A stretch of 64,000 nt of DNA from Micromonospora sp. WMMD1102 (lineage in GTDB: Bacteria > Actinomycetota > Actinomycetes > Mycobacteriales > Micromonosporaceae): the NCBI RefSeq assembly GCF_029626265.1, contig NZ_JARUBN010000001.1, positions 7,195,001-7,259,000 of the forward strand, written 5' to 3'. Position numbers and translations under genes: made by a program. Shown piece by piece: positions 1 through 10,362 of this stretch. The first letter of the stretch is position 1. Every line of letters starts with the position of its first letter. Under the pieces are notes generated by a model that worked only from the letters and a program-made list of their open reading frames with translations, was not told the DNA's origin and ran no database searches.

Positions 1-39
1 TCCGCCCTGATGATCCGCAACGAACAAGCCACCGGCTGA
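1..39 (+). CDS. 3' end of a gene entering from the left
   Basis: An open frame runs from the window edge to a TGA at 37-39 and would encode the last twelve residues (SALMIRNEQATG). No further ORF continues on this strand, and a long perfect inverted repeat follows 165 bp downstream, which fits the end of a transcription unit. The fragment is too short to name a family. The reading frame is chosen by the clean stop and actinomycete codon use only. Confidence 0.45.
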   Translation, partial: SALMIRNEQATG

Positions 40-119
40 CCCGAGCAACCGAGCGACCCCGGTGCCCGGCCCCCACCCGGCTGGCCGGGCTCACAGCACA
101 CACTGCCGCCTGATCCTCA

Positions 120-182
120 CCCGGCGGGCCAGGCACGCAGCGCACACCGCCGCTTGGCCCCGCCCGGCGGGCCAGGCACGCA
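120..182. repeat. Direct repeat pair, 20 bp
   Basis: The sequence CCCGGCGGGCCAGGCACGCA occurs at 120-139 and again at 163-182, a 43-bp period. It lies in a gene-free stretch (40-344) between the leftmost gene fragment and the receiver gene. No protein-like frame is convincing there. Confidence 0.6.
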
Positions 183-204
183 CCCGCCCACCGCCACCAC
201 GTCA

Positions 205-278
205 GGGGTTGGGGGCCGGATCGCCCGCGTCGGGATCAAGCCTGACCGCCCAGAGCGGGCGATCCGGCCCCCAACCCC
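205..278. terminator. Perfect 24-bp inverted repeat, probable bidirectional terminator
   Basis: Arms at 205-228 and 255-278 are exact reverse complements, separated by 26 bases. The dyad sits where a plus-strand gene ends (39) and a minus-strand gene ends (345), so a two-way transcription stop is the natural reading. There is no U-tract, as is common in high-GC actinomycetes. The long loop is unusual for a terminator, so a mobile palindrome is an alternative. Confidence 0.55.
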
Positions 279-344
279 CACCACGACGACGCGCAAGCAA
301 CCCCAGAACCTCACCAACCCCAGAAACCGGACCCCAGGACCAGT

Positions 345-899
345 TCAGGCCACCGCCCCCCACCGAGCCTGCTCCAACACCCGCACCGCCCGCTCCCGCC
401 CCGCCGGATCGTCCGACCGCAGCAGCGCCACCGCGTCGTCCACCGCCTCGGTCATCCCCCGCCATTGGTTGTCCCGCTCCCGGACCAGCTCGGACTGCGC
501 GGCGAGCTGCCGGGTCTTCACCCACAACTCGACGAATACCGAGACCTTCGCCCGCAGTACCCACGGATCGAACGGCTTGGTCAGGTAGTCGACCGCACCG
601 ACCGCGTAACCCCGCAGGGCGAGTTGGGCGTCCCGGTCGGCGGCGGTGAGGAAGATGATCGGGACGTGCCGGGTACGTTCCCGCCGCTTGATGTGACTGG
701 CGGTCTCGAAGCCGTCCATCTCGGGCATCTGCGCGTCCAGCAGGATGACCGCGAAGTCCTCGACCAGGAGCTGCTTCAGTGCCGCCTCGCCGCTCTCCAC
801 CGCGATCGACTGCACCGGCAGCCCCTGGAGGATCGCCTCGAGAGCCATCAGGTTCTCCCGCCGGTCGTCGACCAGCAGCGCTTTGGCCAGCTCACTCAC
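345..899 (-). CDS. Stand-alone response regulator receiver protein
   Basis: This is a single CheY-like receiver domain (about residues 5-125) followed by a helical, charged tail of about 60 residues with no DNA-binding domain. The acidic pair D11-D12, phospho-acceptor D55 in LLDAQMPEMDG, T85 and K108 in LTKP are all present, so it should be phosphorylatable. It starts at GTG 897-899. It lies 46 bp downstream of the hybrid histidine kinase on the same strand and is probably co-transcribed, so it is a likely phosphotransfer target or sink of that kinase. The output would be protein-protein, because no effector domain is visible. The whole length (184 residues) is used; no truncation is seen. 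Confidence 0.85.
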   Translation of the reverse strand: MSELAKALLVDDRRENLMALEAILQGLPVQSIAVESGEAALKQLLVEDFAVILLDAQMPEMDGFETASHIKRRERTRHVPIIFLTAADRDAQLALRGYAVGAVDYLTKPFDPWVLRAKVSVFVELWVKTRQLAAQSELVRERDNQWRGMTEAVDDAVALLRSDDPAGRERAVRVLEQARWGAVA

Positions 900-945
900 C
901 GGCTCGTCCCCCGTCCCCGGATCGTTCCCGTACCCAGCCGCGCGC

Positions 946-3900
946 TCACCCTTCGACCTCCCGTCCGTCCCCGCTGACCCAGGAGGCCATCAGTTCGATC
1001 AACTCGTCCAGGTCCACCGGCTTGGTGATGTAGTCGCTCGCACCCGCGCCGAGCGCCGACTCGCGGTCGCCGGGCATCGCCTTCGCGGTCAGGAACACCA
1101 CCGGCAGGTCGGTGAAGCGGTGGTTGCGGCGGATCGCCCGGGTCGTCTCGTAGCCGTCCTGGTCCGGCATCATCGCGTCCATCAGCACGATGTCGACCTC
1201 CGGATGCTCGGCGAGCAGGCGTACCCCGTCCACGCCGTTGTCCGAGTAGAGCACGGTCATGCCGTGCAGCTCCAACGCGCTGGTCAGGGCGAAGACGTTG
1301 CGTACGTCGTCGTCGATGATCAGTACGGTGGCGCCGTCGAGCTGCCGGGCCGCCGGGGTGATCGGCCGGTCCGGCTCGGTCGGGGTACGCAGCATCGCCG
1401 GCAGGCCGCCCCGGGGCGTCTGCATCGGCGGTACCGGCACCGGGGCGACCACCGCGTCCGGGGCGAGGACGTCCGGCACGAAGAGGGTGAACGTCGAGCC
1501 CTGTCCCGGCGCCGACGAGACGGTGATGGTGCCACCGATCAGTCTGGCCAGGTCGCGGCTGATCGACAGGCCGAGGCCGGTGCCGCCGTACCGCCGGCTG
1601 GTGGTGCCGTCGGCCTGCTGGAACGCCTCGAAGATCAGCCCGAGTTTGTCGTCGGAGATGCCGATGCCGGTGTCGATGACGGTGAACGCCACCACCTGAC
1701 GTGCGGTCGCCAGCGCGGGTACGTCGAAGAACGCCCCTTCCGGCGCCGGCCCGATCCGCAGTGTCACCGCCCCGTTGTCGGTGAACTTGACCGCGTTGGA
1801 GAGCAGGTTGCGGAGGATCTGCTGCAACCGCTGGGCGTCGGTGACCAGGGTCGGCGGCAGCTCCTTGGAGATCCGTACCTGGAAGTCCAGGCCCTGCTCC
1901 TCGGCCTGTGGCGCGAACGCCTGCTCGACGTAGCCGCGGATCTCGGAGAAGCGCACCTCGGTCGGCTCGACGTCCATCCGGCCCGCCTCGATCTTGGACA
2001 GGTCGAGGATGTCGTCGATCAGCGAGAGCAGGTCGGAGCCGGCGCTGTGGATGGTGCGGGCGAACTCGATCTGCTTCTCGGTCAGGTTGCTCTCCGAGTT
2101 GTCGGCCAGCAGCCGGGCCAGCAGCAGCAGCGAGTTGAGCGGGGTACGCAGCTCGTGGCTCATGTTGGCCAGGAACTCCGACTTGTACGCCGACGCGCGG
2201 GCCAGCTGCTGTGCCTTGTCCTCCAGTCCGATCCGGGCCAGCTCGATCTCCCGGTTCTTCGTCTCGATGTTGCCCTTCTGCTCGGAGAGCAGCTGCGCCT
2301 TGTCCTCCAGTTCGGCGTTGGTGCGCTGGAGTTCGGCGGACTGTTCCTGGAGTTCGTGGGCGAGCCGCTGGGACTGCGAGAGCAGTTCCTCGGTACGCCG
2401 GTTGGCCTGGATGGTGTTCACCGCGATGCCGATGGTCAGCACCAGCCGTTCCAGGAACGCCAGGTGCAGTTCGGAGAAGGGCGAGACGGTGGCGAACTCG
2501 ATGACGCCGAGGAGTTCCCCCTCGAAGAGCACCGGCAGCACCACCAGGTCGGCCGGGGGCGTGCTGGCGAGCCCGGAGCGGACGGTGAGGTTGCCGTTCG
2601 GCGGTGCGCCGACCCGGATCGTCCGGCGCGACACCGCCGCCTGCCCGACCAGGCCCTCGCCGGGGCCGAACGTGACGTCGTGGTGCCGGGCGACGTAGCC
2701 GTACGAGGCGGTGAGCCGCAGCCGCATCACCGCCTCGTCGGTGTCGGCCAGGAAGAACGCGCCGAGCTGCGCGTCGACCAGCGGGGTCACCTCGGTCATG
2801 ATCATGCGGCAGACCTCGCCGAGGTCCCGCTGCCCCTGGAGCAGGCCGCCGATCCGGGCCAGGTTGGAGTCGAGCCAGCCCTGCTCGGCGTTCTTCTTGG
2901 TGGTCTCCCGGAGCGTGACGATCATCTGGTTGATGTTGTCCTTCAGCTCGGCAACCTCGCCCTGCGCCTGCACGGTGATCCGCTGGGTCAGGTCGCCGGT
3001 GGTTACCGCCGTGGAGACCTGGGCGATCGCCCGGAGCTGGGTGGTGAGCGTGGAGGCGAGCTGGTTGACGTTCTCGGTGATGTCCCGCCAGGTGCCGGAG
3101 ACCCCCTTCACCTGGGCCTGGCCGCCGAGCTTGCCCTCGACGCCGACCTCCCGGCCGACCCGGGTCAGCTCCTGGGCGAACGAGGAGAGCTGGTCGACCA
3201 TCGTGTTGACGGTGTCCTTCAGCTCCAGGATCTCGCCCTGCGCGTCGACGGTGATCTTCTGGCTCAGGTCGCCCCGGGCCACCGCCGTGGTCACCGAGGC
3301 GATGTTCCGGACCTGCGAGGTGAGGTTGGAGCCCATCGAGTTGACGTTGTCGGTCAGGTCCCGCCAGGTGCCGGAAACGCCCTTCACCTGGGCCTGGCCG
3401 CCGAGCTTGCCCTCGGTGCCGACCTCCCGGGCCACCCGGGTCACCTCGTCGGCGAACGACGACAACTGGTCGACCATGGTGTTGACCGTCTGCTTGAGTT
3501 CCAGGATCTCGCCCTGCGCGTCGACGGTGATCTTCTGCGACAGGTCACCCTTGGCGACCGCGGTCGACACCTGGGCAATGTTCCGGACCTGTGCGGTCAG
3601 GTTCGAGGCCATCGAGTTGACGTTGTCGGTCAGGTCCCGCCAGGTGCCGGCCACGCCGCGCACCTGGGCCTGGCCGCCGAGCTTGCCCTCGGTGCCGACC
3701 TCCCGGGCCACCCGGGTCACCTCGTCGGCGAACGACGACAACTGGTCGACCATCGTGTTCACCGTCGACTTCAACTCCAGGATCTCGCCCCGGGCGTCGA
3801 CGGTGATCTTCTGTGACAGGTCGCCCTTGGCCACCGCCGTGGTGACCGAGGCGATGTTCCGGACCTGCGCGGTCAGGTTGGACGCCATCGAGTTCACGTT

Positions 3901-5316
3901 GTCGGTCAGGTCCCGCCAGGTGCCGGAGACCCCCTTCACCTCGGCCTGACCGCCGAGCTTGCCCTCGGTGCCCACCTCCCGGGCCACCCGGGTCACCTCG
4001 TCGGCGAACGACGACAACTGGTCCACCATCGTGTTCACCGTCGACTTCAACTCCAGGATCTCGCCCTGCGCGTCGACGGTGATCTTCTGCGACAGGTCAC
4101 CCTTGGCGACCGCGGTCGAGACCTGGGAGATGTTCCGGACCTGCGAGGTGAGGTTGCCGGCGAGCTGGTTGACGTTCTCGGTGAGCGCCCGCCAGGTGCC
4201 GGAGACCCCGCGTACCTGGGCCTGGCCGCCGAGCTTGCCCTCGATGCCGACCTCCCGGGCCACCCGGGTCACCTCGTCGGCGAACGACGACAGCTGGTCC
4301 ACCATCGTGTTGACGGTGTCCTTCAACTCCAGGATCTCGCCCTGCGCGGCCACCGTGATCTTCTGGCTGAGGTCGCCCCGGGCCACCGCCGTCGACACCT
4401 GGGCGATGTTCCGCACCTGGGCGGTCAGGTTGGACGCCATCGAGTTGACGCTGTCGGTCAGGTCCTTCCAGGTGCCGGCGACGTTCGGCACCTCGGCCTG
4501 GCCGCCGAGCTTGCCCTCGGTGCCGACCTCCCGGGCCACCCGGGTCACCTGCTCGGCGAAGAGCCGCAGCGTGTCGGTCAGCCCGTTGATCGTGTGCGCC
4601 AGCTCGGCGACCTCGCCCTTGGCGGAAACGGTGATCTTCTGCGACAGGTCGCCCCGGGCCATCGCCGTGGTCACCTGCGAGATCGACCGCACCTGGTAGG
4701 TCAGGTTCGACGCCATCGTGTTCACCGAGTCGGTGAGGTCCTTCCAGGTGCCGGCGACGCCGCGTACGTCTGCCTGGCCGCCCAGCTCACCCTCGGTACC
4801 CACCTCCCGGGCCACCCGGGTCACCTCGTTGGAGAAGGACGAGAGCTGGTCGACCATGGTGTTCACGGTGCGGCCGATCCGCAGGTACTCGCCGCGCAGC
4901 GGCCGGCCGTCCATCTCCAGCGCCATGTGCTGCGAGAGGTCGCCGTCGGCCACCGCCACGATCACCCGGGCGATCTCGGTGGTCGGCCGGCCCAGGTCGT
5001 CGATCAGCGAGTTGACCGCCCGCTGCCCCTCGGCCCAGGCGCCGTCCAGCCCCTCCTCGTCCAGCCGCTCGGTGAGCCGGCCGTCCCGTCCGACGATCCG
5101 GCTGATCCGGCGCAGGTCGAGGTGCTGCCGCTCCTGGAGCGAGACCACCTCGTTGAAGGCGTCGGCCACCTCGCCCGCGACACCGGCCCGGCGCGGCAGC
5201 CGTACCTTCAGGTCGCCGCGGCGGACCCGCCGCAGCGCGTCGGCGAGTTCGCTGAGCAGCACCGCTTCCTCGGCGGCGGACCGCTCCTCGGCAGAGAACT
5301 GTTTCGCCGTGGTCAT
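946..5316 (-). CDS. Tandem-HAMP hybrid histidine kinase (Nik1-like)
   Basis: This is a cytosolic hybrid sensor kinase of 1456 residues with no membrane segment. After about 100 residues comes a long array of near-identical 92-residue HAMP units. The phrase [12 protein letters not shown] recurs seven times, and each copy is followed by a GTW..LT..VN segment. Then come a GAF domain (about 840-970), a coiled linker, HisKA with SHELRTPLN (His near 1054), an HATPase with DTGIGI and GGTGLGL (about 1150-1270), and a C-terminal receiver with [11 protein letters not shown] (Asp near 1378). This is the layout of fungal group III osmosensing kinases and their actinobacterial relatives, where the HAMP array transmits the signal. 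It starts at ATG 5314-5316. It is followed by the single-receiver gene and is divergent from the phosphatase gene. The stimulus is unknown. Confidence 0.92.
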   Translation of the reverse strand: MTTAKQFSAEERSAAEEAVLLSELADALRRVRRGDLKVRLPRRAGVAGEVADAFNEVVSLQERQHLDLRRISRIVGRDGRLTERLDEEGLDGAWAEGQRAVNSLIDDLGRPTTEIARVIVAVADGDLSQHMALEMDGRPLRGEYLRIGRTVNTMVDQLSSFSNEVTRVAREVGTEGELGGQADVRGVAGTWKDLTDSVNTMASNLTYQVRSISQVTTAMARGDLSQKITVSAKGEVAELAHTINGLTDTLRLFAEQVTRVAREVGTEGKLGGQAEVPNVAGTWKDLTDSVNSMASNLTAQVRNIAQVSTAVARGDLSQKITVAAQGEILELKDTVNTMVDQLSSFADEVTRVAREVGIEGKLGGQAQVRGVSGTWRALTENVNQLAGNLTSQVRNISQVSTAVAKGDLSQKITVDAQGEILELKSTVNTMVDQLSSFADEVTRVAREVGTEGKLGGQAEVKGVSGTWRDLTDNVNSMASNLTAQVRNIASVTTAVAKGDLSQKITVDARGEILELKSTVNTMVDQLSSFADEVTRVAREVGTEGKLGGQAQVRGVAGTWRDLTDNVNSMASNLTAQVRNIAQVSTAVAKGDLSQKITVDAQGEILELKQTVNTMVDQLSSFADEVTRVAREVGTEGKLGGQAQVKGVSGTWRDLTDNVNSMGSNLTSQVRNIASVTTAVARGDLSQKITVDAQGEILELKDTVNTMVDQLSSFAQELTRVGREVGVEGKLGGQAQVKGVSGTWRDITENVNQLASTLTTQLRAIAQVSTAVTTGDLTQRITVQAQGEVAELKDNINQMIVTLRETTKKNAEQGWLDSNLARIGGLLQGQRDLGEVCRMIMTEVTPLVDAQLGAFFLADTDEAVMRLRLTASYGYVARHHDVTFGPGEGLVGQAAVSRRTIRVGAPPNGNLTVRSGLASTPPADLVVLPVLFEGELLGVIEFATVSPFSELHLAFLERLVLTIGIAVNTIQANRRTEELLSQSQRLAHELQEQSAELQRTNAELEDKAQLLSEQKGNIETKNREIELARIGLEDKAQQLARASAYKSEFLANMSHELRTPLNSLLLLARLLADNSESNLTEKQIEFARTIHSAGSDLLSLIDDILDLSKIEAGRMDVEPTEVRFSEIRGYVEQAFAPQAEEQGLDFQVRISKELPPTLVTDAQRLQQILRNLLSNAVKFTDNGAVTLRIGPAPEGAFFDVPALATARQVVAFTVIDTGIGISDDKLGLIFEAFQQADGTTSRRYGGTGLGLSISRDLARLIGGTITVSSAPGQGSTFTLFVPDVLAPDAVVAPVPVPPMQTPRGGLPAMLRTPTEPDRPITPAARQLDGATVLIIDDDVRNVFALTSALELHGMTVLYSDNGVDGVRLLAEHPEVDIVLMDAMMPDQDGYETTRAIRRNHRFTDLPVVFLTAKAMPGDRESALGAGASDYITKPVDLDELIELMASWVSGDGREVEG

Positions 5317-5655
5317 CGTGCCTCGCTCAGGTTTCGAAGGAGGTGGGCCGGTCCGGCCGGCCCGCGCCGCCAGGTGGTCGGCGTATCCGCTCCGCCGCGC
5401 CCGCGCGAACCCGCGCCGGTCACGGCCACACCCATCATTGTGCCTTTCGTCCGTCCGATGCCACCCTCGGCCGCACGCCGGAGGCGGCGGGTGGCCGACG
5501 GGACCGGCACGGCGAGAAAGCGGTCAGAACGGTCAAGTGGGGCAGTGTCCAGCCTAGCGCGCCCCGCACGGGCGCCCGGCGGGCACGAGCGGGCCACCGA
5601 CGTGCCCGACCCGGATAGGGTGGCCTGGATCTCGGATCGGTGGAGGATACGAAGG
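5317..5655. other. Divergent intergenic region, kinase / phosphatase
   Basis: These 339 bp separate the divergent starts of the hybrid kinase and the PP2C phosphatase and must hold both promoters. I see no clear dyad or consensus hexamers. The GGAGG at 5642-5646 is the ribosome-binding site of the phosphatase gene. Confidence 0.5.
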
Positions 5656-7743
5656 GTGTCAGCGGAGGCGGGCGGCACGGGCACCGGCGGGGCGGGCGGC
5701 GCGGGCGGCGGCGACCAGCTGCGCAGGGTACGCCTACCCGCCGACCGGCGTACCCCGGCGGCCGCCCGCGCCCTGGTCCGGTCCGTACTCGACGAGGCCG
5801 GCCTCGACGAGCTGCTCAACGAGGCGCTGCTGCTCACCACGGAACTCTCCACCAACGCCGTGGAACACGCCCGCACCGAACTGGACATCGAGGTCGTCGC
5901 GGACCCTTCCGGGCTGACCGTGACCGTCTCCGACTTCGCCGCCGGACCGCTCGAGGACGTGACGGCCCGGCCCAGGAACGACCTGACGGACATCTCCCAG
6001 GTCTCCGAGCGGGGCCGGGGACTGCTCCTGGTCGACCACTTCGCCAGCCGCTGGGGCACCACCCACCAGGCCACCGGCAAGGGCGTCTGGTTCCGGCTGG
6101 ACCGCAAGGGTCAGCCCGCTCCCGGGCAGTACCCGCCGGTGGAGGGGATGACCCGGGCGGCTTCGGTCAGCGCGCCCCCGCCGTCCGCGCCGAGCGCCGG
6201 GGCGATGAGCGCGCTGATGCAGACCGCCCCGGACCCGTACGCGGACGACCCGCTGCCCACCTTCGCCGCCGACCTGCTGGTCCGGCTCGGCGACATGGTG
6301 GGCGCGGCCGGCGGCGCGGTACGCCTGGACCGGGGCGACGGGGCGGGCTGGCAACTGCTGGCCCGGTACGGCCGGCAGCCCCGCACCGGCGACGAACTGA
6401 TCCGGGTGCCGTTGACGGTGCACCGGCCGTACGCGGGAGAGCTGGAACTCGACGCCGCCCCCTCCGGGTACGCCCGCCCGCTCGCCACGCTGGTCGCCGA
6501 GCGGCTCTCCCTGCACCTGGAGAACGACCGGCTGCGCCGGGCCGACGTACGCCGGCAGACCTGGCTGACCTTCCTCGCCGAGGCGAGCGAGCTGCTGGCC
6601 CAGTCGCTGGACGTCGAGTTGACGATGGCACTGATCCCGCAGCTCGTGGTGCCCCGGCTCGGGCAGTGGTGCGCGGTGCACGTCACCGACGAGTGGGGCC
6701 GGTTGAAGCTGGCCTCGGCCACCCACGCCGACGAGGCGGTGCTGCCGCAGCTGCACAAGATGCTCTCCGACGACGGTCCGGAGTCGGTGCAGTCCCGGCT
6801 GCGCGAGGCGTCCCGCAGTCAGGGGCAGGTGCCGATCGGCCCGCCGCTGGACGGCTTCGCCATCCCGCTGGTGGCCCGGGGGCAGCGGCTCGGCACCCTG
6901 GCGGTCGGCCGGCACCAGCGGCACCGGCACGACCCGGACGAGATCGCCGTGCTGGAGGACGTGGCCCGGCGGGCGGCGCTGGCCATCGAGAACGCCCGGA
7001 TCCACGACGAGCGGCGCAAGGTGGCGCACACTCTCCAGCAGTCGCTGCTGCCGCCGGTGCTGCCGGTGGTGGACGGCATCGGGTTCGCCGCCGAGTACGT
7101 GCCGACCGGGGACGCGGCCGAGGTCGGCGGGGACTTCTACGACGTCGTACCGCTGACCGAGGACCGCTGGCTGGTGGTGGTCGGGGACGTCTCCGGCAAG
7201 GGTGTGCAGGCGGCTACGGTGACCGGGCTGGTCCGGAACGTGATCCGGGTGCTGGTCGGGGACGGCAGGCCGTTGCCGGAGGCGCTGTCCCGGCTCAACG
7301 GCACGCTTGTGGAGCGGGGCGGCGGCCGGTACTGCACGCTGGCGCTGGCCGCCGTGCAGCGGGACCGGACCGGCCGGCTCACCGTCTCGCTCTATCTGGC
7401 CGGGCACGACCGGCCGGTGCTGGTCCGGGCGGACGGGCGGACGTCGTTCGTCGGCTCCGGCGGTACGGCGCTCGGCCTGCTCGACTCGATCACCTCACCG
7501 GTCGCCGAGGTGCGGCTCGGTCCCGGTGACGCGCTGGTCTTCTACACCGACGGGGTGACCGAGCGGCGGCGCGGCCGGGAGCTCTTCGGCATCGACCGGC
7601 TGCGGGACGCGGCGGCGCCGCTGGCCGGTTATTCGGCGGACGTGGTGGCCGCCCGGCTGCGCGCCACGGCGATCAACTTCTCGGTCGAGTCGCCCCGGGA
7701 CGACATCGCCATCCTGGTGCTCCGGAACGACTCCACCGACTGA
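5656..7743 (+). CDS. HATPase-GAF-PP2C (SpoIIE-type) serine phosphatase
   Basis: This is a three-domain signalling protein of 695 residues. The N-terminus (about 20-135) is an RsbW/SpoIIAB-type HATPase with the N-box ELSTNAVEHA (N67) and G-box GRGLLLVD. The middle (about 290-450) is GAF-like. The C-terminus (about 465-695) is a PP2C phosphatase with metal-binding motifs GGDFYDV, GDVSGKG, YTDGVTE and SPRDDIAIL. Such proteins switch anti-anti-sigma STAS proteins by dephosphorylation and may themselves bind or phosphorylate partners. GTG 5656 is chosen because GGAGG at 5642-5646 lies 9 bp upstream; an open frame further upstream has no such site and lies antisense to the kinase gene. Possible partners in the window are the STAS protein at 18.7 kb and the SigB/F-type factor at 40.4 kb; this is inference. 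Confidence 0.9.
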   Translation: MSAEAGGTGTGGAGGAGGGDQLRRVRLPADRRTPAAARALVRSVLDEAGLDELLNEALLLTTELSTNAVEHARTELDIEVVADPSGLTVTVSDFAAGPLEDVTARPRNDLTDISQVSERGRGLLLVDHFASRWGTTHQATGKGVWFRLDRKGQPAPGQYPPVEGMTRAASVSAPPPSAPSAGAMSALMQTAPDPYADDPLPTFAADLLVRLGDMVGAAGGAVRLDRGDGAGWQLLARYGRQPRTGDELIRVPLTVHRPYAGELELDAAPSGYARPLATLVAERLSLHLENDRLRRADVRRQTWLTFLAEASELLAQSLDVELTMALIPQLVVPRLGQWCAVHVTDEWGRLKLASATHADEAVLPQLHKMLSDDGPESVQSRLREASRSQGQVPIGPPLDGFAIPLVARGQRLGTLAVGRHQRHRHDPDEIAVLEDVARRAALAIENARIHDERRKVAHTLQQSLLPPVLPVVDGIGFAAEYVPTGDAAEVGGDFYDVVPLTEDRWLVVVGDVSGKGVQAATVTGLVRNVIRVLVGDGRPLPEALSRLNGTLVERGGGRYCTLALAAVQRDRTGRLTVSLYLAGHDRPVLVRADGRTSFVGSGGTALGLLDSITSPVAEVRLGPGDALVFYTDGVTERRRGRELFGIDRLRDAAAPLAGYSADVVAARLRATAINFSVESPRDDIAILVLRNDSTD

Positions 7744-7898
7744 CCGCCTGCCGCTCCCGGGTCGACGACCTGGAGGAAACCTTCAGAGCTGAACATCCAT
7801 TAAGGCAAGTATTTACATGTCTCGATCAGCTCGATAGCATTCCCCTGCGTACGCATCGGCCGGCCATTCCCCCACCCCGCTCGGGAAGGACGGAACCC

Positions 7899-8683
7899 TT
7901 GCGATCGATCCGGCTACTCTTCGCCCTCACCGCAACCGTCTGCAGCACGTTCGCCGCGACCCTGGTGGCGGCGACCCCGGCACACGCCGCACCGGTGTTC
8001 AAGGCACCGTTCCCCTGTGGACAGCGCTGGACCTACTCCCACCACAGCGCCGAGGTACGTCTCGCGCTCGACTTCGTCCGCTCCGACGGCGGCGGCACCG
8101 CCGGCACCCCCGTACTCGCCTCCGCCCCGGCACCGCCCGGCGCTACTACCAGGCCGGCGGGGCGGGCAACTACATCGTGATCAACCACGGCGGCGGCTGG
8201 ACGACGTACTACTTCCACCTCGCCGCGTTCTCGGTGGCCGACGGCGCCACGGTCGGCCAGGGCCAGCAGATCGGCACCACCGGCAGCACCGGCAACTCGA
8301 CCGGGGCGCACATCCACTACGAGCAGCTCTACAACGGGGCCGGACAGACCATCGTGATCAACGGCAGCTCGCTGGCGCCCTATCCCGGCTCGTACAACCA
8401 ACGGCACCTGACCAGCGACAACGGCTGTGGTGGCGGTACCGCCTTCTGGACCTGGGGCACCGGGGTACGGGTACGCAGCGACGCCCGGCTGGCAGCGGCC
8501 ACCGTGACCAAACTGGCCGGACCGACCCTGGTGTACGTGCTCTGCCAGAAACAGGGCGACACGGTGAGCGCCGAGGGCTACACGAACAACTGGTGGTCCC
8601 GGCTCCGTGACCAGAACGGCTTCATGACCAACATCTACATCGACCATCCGGCGGCCCAGCTGCCCGGGGTGCCGAACTGCTGA
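7899..8683 (+). pseudogene. Secreted M23-family metallopeptidase, frameshifted
   Basis: A TTG start at 7899 has GGGAAGGA just upstream and opens a good Sec signal peptide (MRSIRLLFALTATVCSTF, cleavage after AHA near residue 31). The frame then reads into the M23 region (HHSAEVRLALDF). Near 8124-8131 the family sequence moves to another frame: TARRYYQAGG begins at 8132 and continues through NHGGGWTTYYFHL and the zinc motif HIHYEQ to a TGA at 8681-8683. Restoring one base would join the parts into a normal peptidase of about 261 residues with the usual C-terminal extension. Intact relatives cut cell-wall peptides outside the cell. It may be a true pseudogene or a sequencing error in the run of C and G. 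It is convergent with the FAD oxidase across a strong terminator. Confidence 0.8.
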
Positions 8684-8688
8684 CCCGG

Positions 8689-8724
8689 GCCCGGCCCGGT
8701 CGGCACGGACCGACCGGGCCGGGC
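8689..8724. terminator. Bidirectional terminator hairpin
   Basis: Perfect 15-bp arms at 8689-8703 and 8710-8724 enclose a 6-base loop. It begins 5 bp past the stop of the M23 gene and 17 bp before the stop of the convergent FAD oxidase gene, so it can serve both. Confidence 0.85.
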
Positions 8725-8741
8725 ACACCCCCGCCCAGGGG

Positions 8742-10298
8742 TCAGATGCCGCCCGGGTAACGCCCGGGGGCGAGTCGTCGGGCCGGATCGAACCGTTCCT
8801 TGACCCGGCGTCGCAACGGCAGGTCGGGCAGGTCGCCCCAGAGGTCCACCACCGCCCGGATCCGGGCCGGGGCGGCGACCACCAGGCAGCGGCCGGAGCG
8901 GGCCCGCAGCACCGCGCGTACCCCGTCGAGGATGGTGGCGACCCGCTGCGCCGACGAGTCGGCGGGCAGCGCGGCGTGCACGACGCCGAGCCCGGCCGAA
9001 CCGCGTACCGGCACGGGTGAACCGGCCGCGTCCCGCAGCGCGTAGACGGCGGCGTGCAGGTCGTGGATCGGCACCTCGAGGCGCAGCGCCACCTGGTCGG
9101 GCCGGAACGGGTAGCGGCGCCACCAGGCCGGTGCGGTCGGCTCGGCCCTGGCGTCGCCGCCGAGCAGCCTGGTCAACCGGGCCACCCGCTCGGCCACCTC
9201 GGCCGGCCCGCCCTCCAGCAGCACCGCCAGGGTGCCGGCCCCGGGCTCACCGAACCGGCCACGCCCCGTTACAGCCCGGCCGGCGCCGGGGCGCCCCCGG
9301 CCGGCGGAGTCGACCGGGGTGGTCGGCCGGGCCGGCACGACGGAGCGATCCGGGGTGCCGAACCAGCCGGGCGGGCCGGACGGGCCGGGTGCCCCCGTGG
9401 CGCCCGGCCCGTCCGGTGGCAGGTGCCCGCCGGAGCCGAGGCCACGCGGTCCGCCCGCCGGCACCCGGCCGCCGGGCAGGTCCACCTCGACTGCGGTGGG
9501 CCGCAGGTCGGCGTCGAGGACGGCGCTCACCAGGTCGTGCACCTCCAGCGGGGTCCAGACCGAACGGGTCACCCAGACCCGGCTGGCCGGGATGGGCTGC
9601 ACCCGCAGGGTCGCCGAGACCAGCACGCCGAGCGCGCCCTGCGAGCCGCAGAGCAGCCGGGGAACGTCGGGATCGACCGGCACCGCCGGTCCGCCCGTGA
9701 CGTCGGGCCGGCCGGAGACATCGGGCCGGCCGGTCGCGCCGGCCCGGACGTGCGCCAGCACCCCGGAGGCGTCGACGTAGCTGACCCCGACGAGCTGGTC
9801 GCAGGGGCCACCGTGCAGGTGCCGCAGCGGGCCGCTCTCGTCGGCGGCGACCACGCCGCCGACGGTGGCGCCGACCGAGGGCACGTCGAACGGCAGCCGG
9901 CGCCCGGTCCGTTCCAGGATCGCCTCGGCGGCCCGGACCGGCGTGCCCGCCCCGACCTCGGCGACCAGCTCGTCCTCCGGCTGCTGCCAGACCCCGGCCA
10001 GCCGGCCGGTGTCCAGCACGATGTCGACCTGCGACGGAGGCAGGCCCCAGTCCAGCTTGGTGCCGGCCCCCCGGGCGACCACCGAGAGGTCGTGTTCGGC
10101 GGCCAGCCGGACCACCTCGGTGACCGCCTCCGGACTGCCCGGTGCCGCGACCCAGCGGGCCGTCGCGCCGGCCACCCCGTCGGCCGCTCCCGCCGGGCGG
10201 GCGAAGTGGGCACCACAGATGCCCGCCAGTCGCCGCGCGATGTCGACGCCCCCGCGCCGTTCTATCGAGATCTCCCCCACCTTGGTCATCGTACACAT
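8742..10298 (-). CDS. FAD-binding oxidoreductase (GlcE/FAD_binding_4 type)
   Basis: This is a flavoprotein of the vanillyl-alcohol oxidase/PCMH family. The FAD-binding half (about residues 40-230) shows WVAAPGSPEAVTEVVRLA, the glycine-rich VVARGAGTKLDWG, and PSVGATVGGVVAADE, which resembles glycolate oxidase subunit GlcE. The C-terminal half holds the cap region and the ending RVKERFDPARRLAPGRYPG, typical of the family. A proline/glycine-rich insertion of about 80 residues (roughly 300-375) breaks the cap region and looks unstructured. The length is 518 residues. No iron-sulfur or GlcD partner gene is adjacent, so it may act alone and the substrate is unknown. The start is uncertain between ATG 10298 (weak GAAGA upstream) and ATG 10289. 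Confidence 0.85.
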   Translation of the reverse strand: MCTMTKVGEISIERRGGVDIARRLAGICGAHFARPAGAADGVAGATARWVAAPGSPEAVTEVVRLAAEHDLSVVARGAGTKLDWGLPPSQVDIVLDTGRLAGVWQQPEDELVAEVGAGTPVRAAEAILERTGRRLPFDVPSVGATVGGVVAADESGPLRHLHGGPCDQLVGVSYVDASGVLAHVRAGATGRPDVSGRPDVTGGPAVPVDPDVPRLLCGSQGALGVLVSATLRVQPIPASRVWVTRSVWTPLEVHDLVSAVLDADLRPTAVEVDLPGGRVPAGGPRGLGSGGHLPPDGPGATGAPGPSGPPGWFGTPDRSVVPARPTTPVDSAGRGRPGAGRAVTGRGRFGEPGAGTLAVLLEGGPAEVAERVARLTRLLGGDARAEPTAPAWWRRYPFRPDQVALRLEVPIHDLHAAVYALRDAAGSPVPVRGSAGLGVVHAALPADSSAQRVATILDGVRAVLRARSGRCLVVAAPARIRAVVDLWGDLPDLPLRRRVKERFDPARRLAPGRYPGGI

Positions 10299-10362
10299 GT
10301 ACTAATCTTCGGCAACGCCCGGACCGGACCGAACCACCCTGGCGACCGACCGGACGGGTAAC

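Noticed and set aside
745..3816. A 1023-codon open frame antisense to the histidine kinase
   Set aside because: High GC and the repeated HAMP units keep the opposite strand open; the product is arginine/glycine/leucine low-complexity sequence with no domain, while the minus strand encodes a complete kinase.
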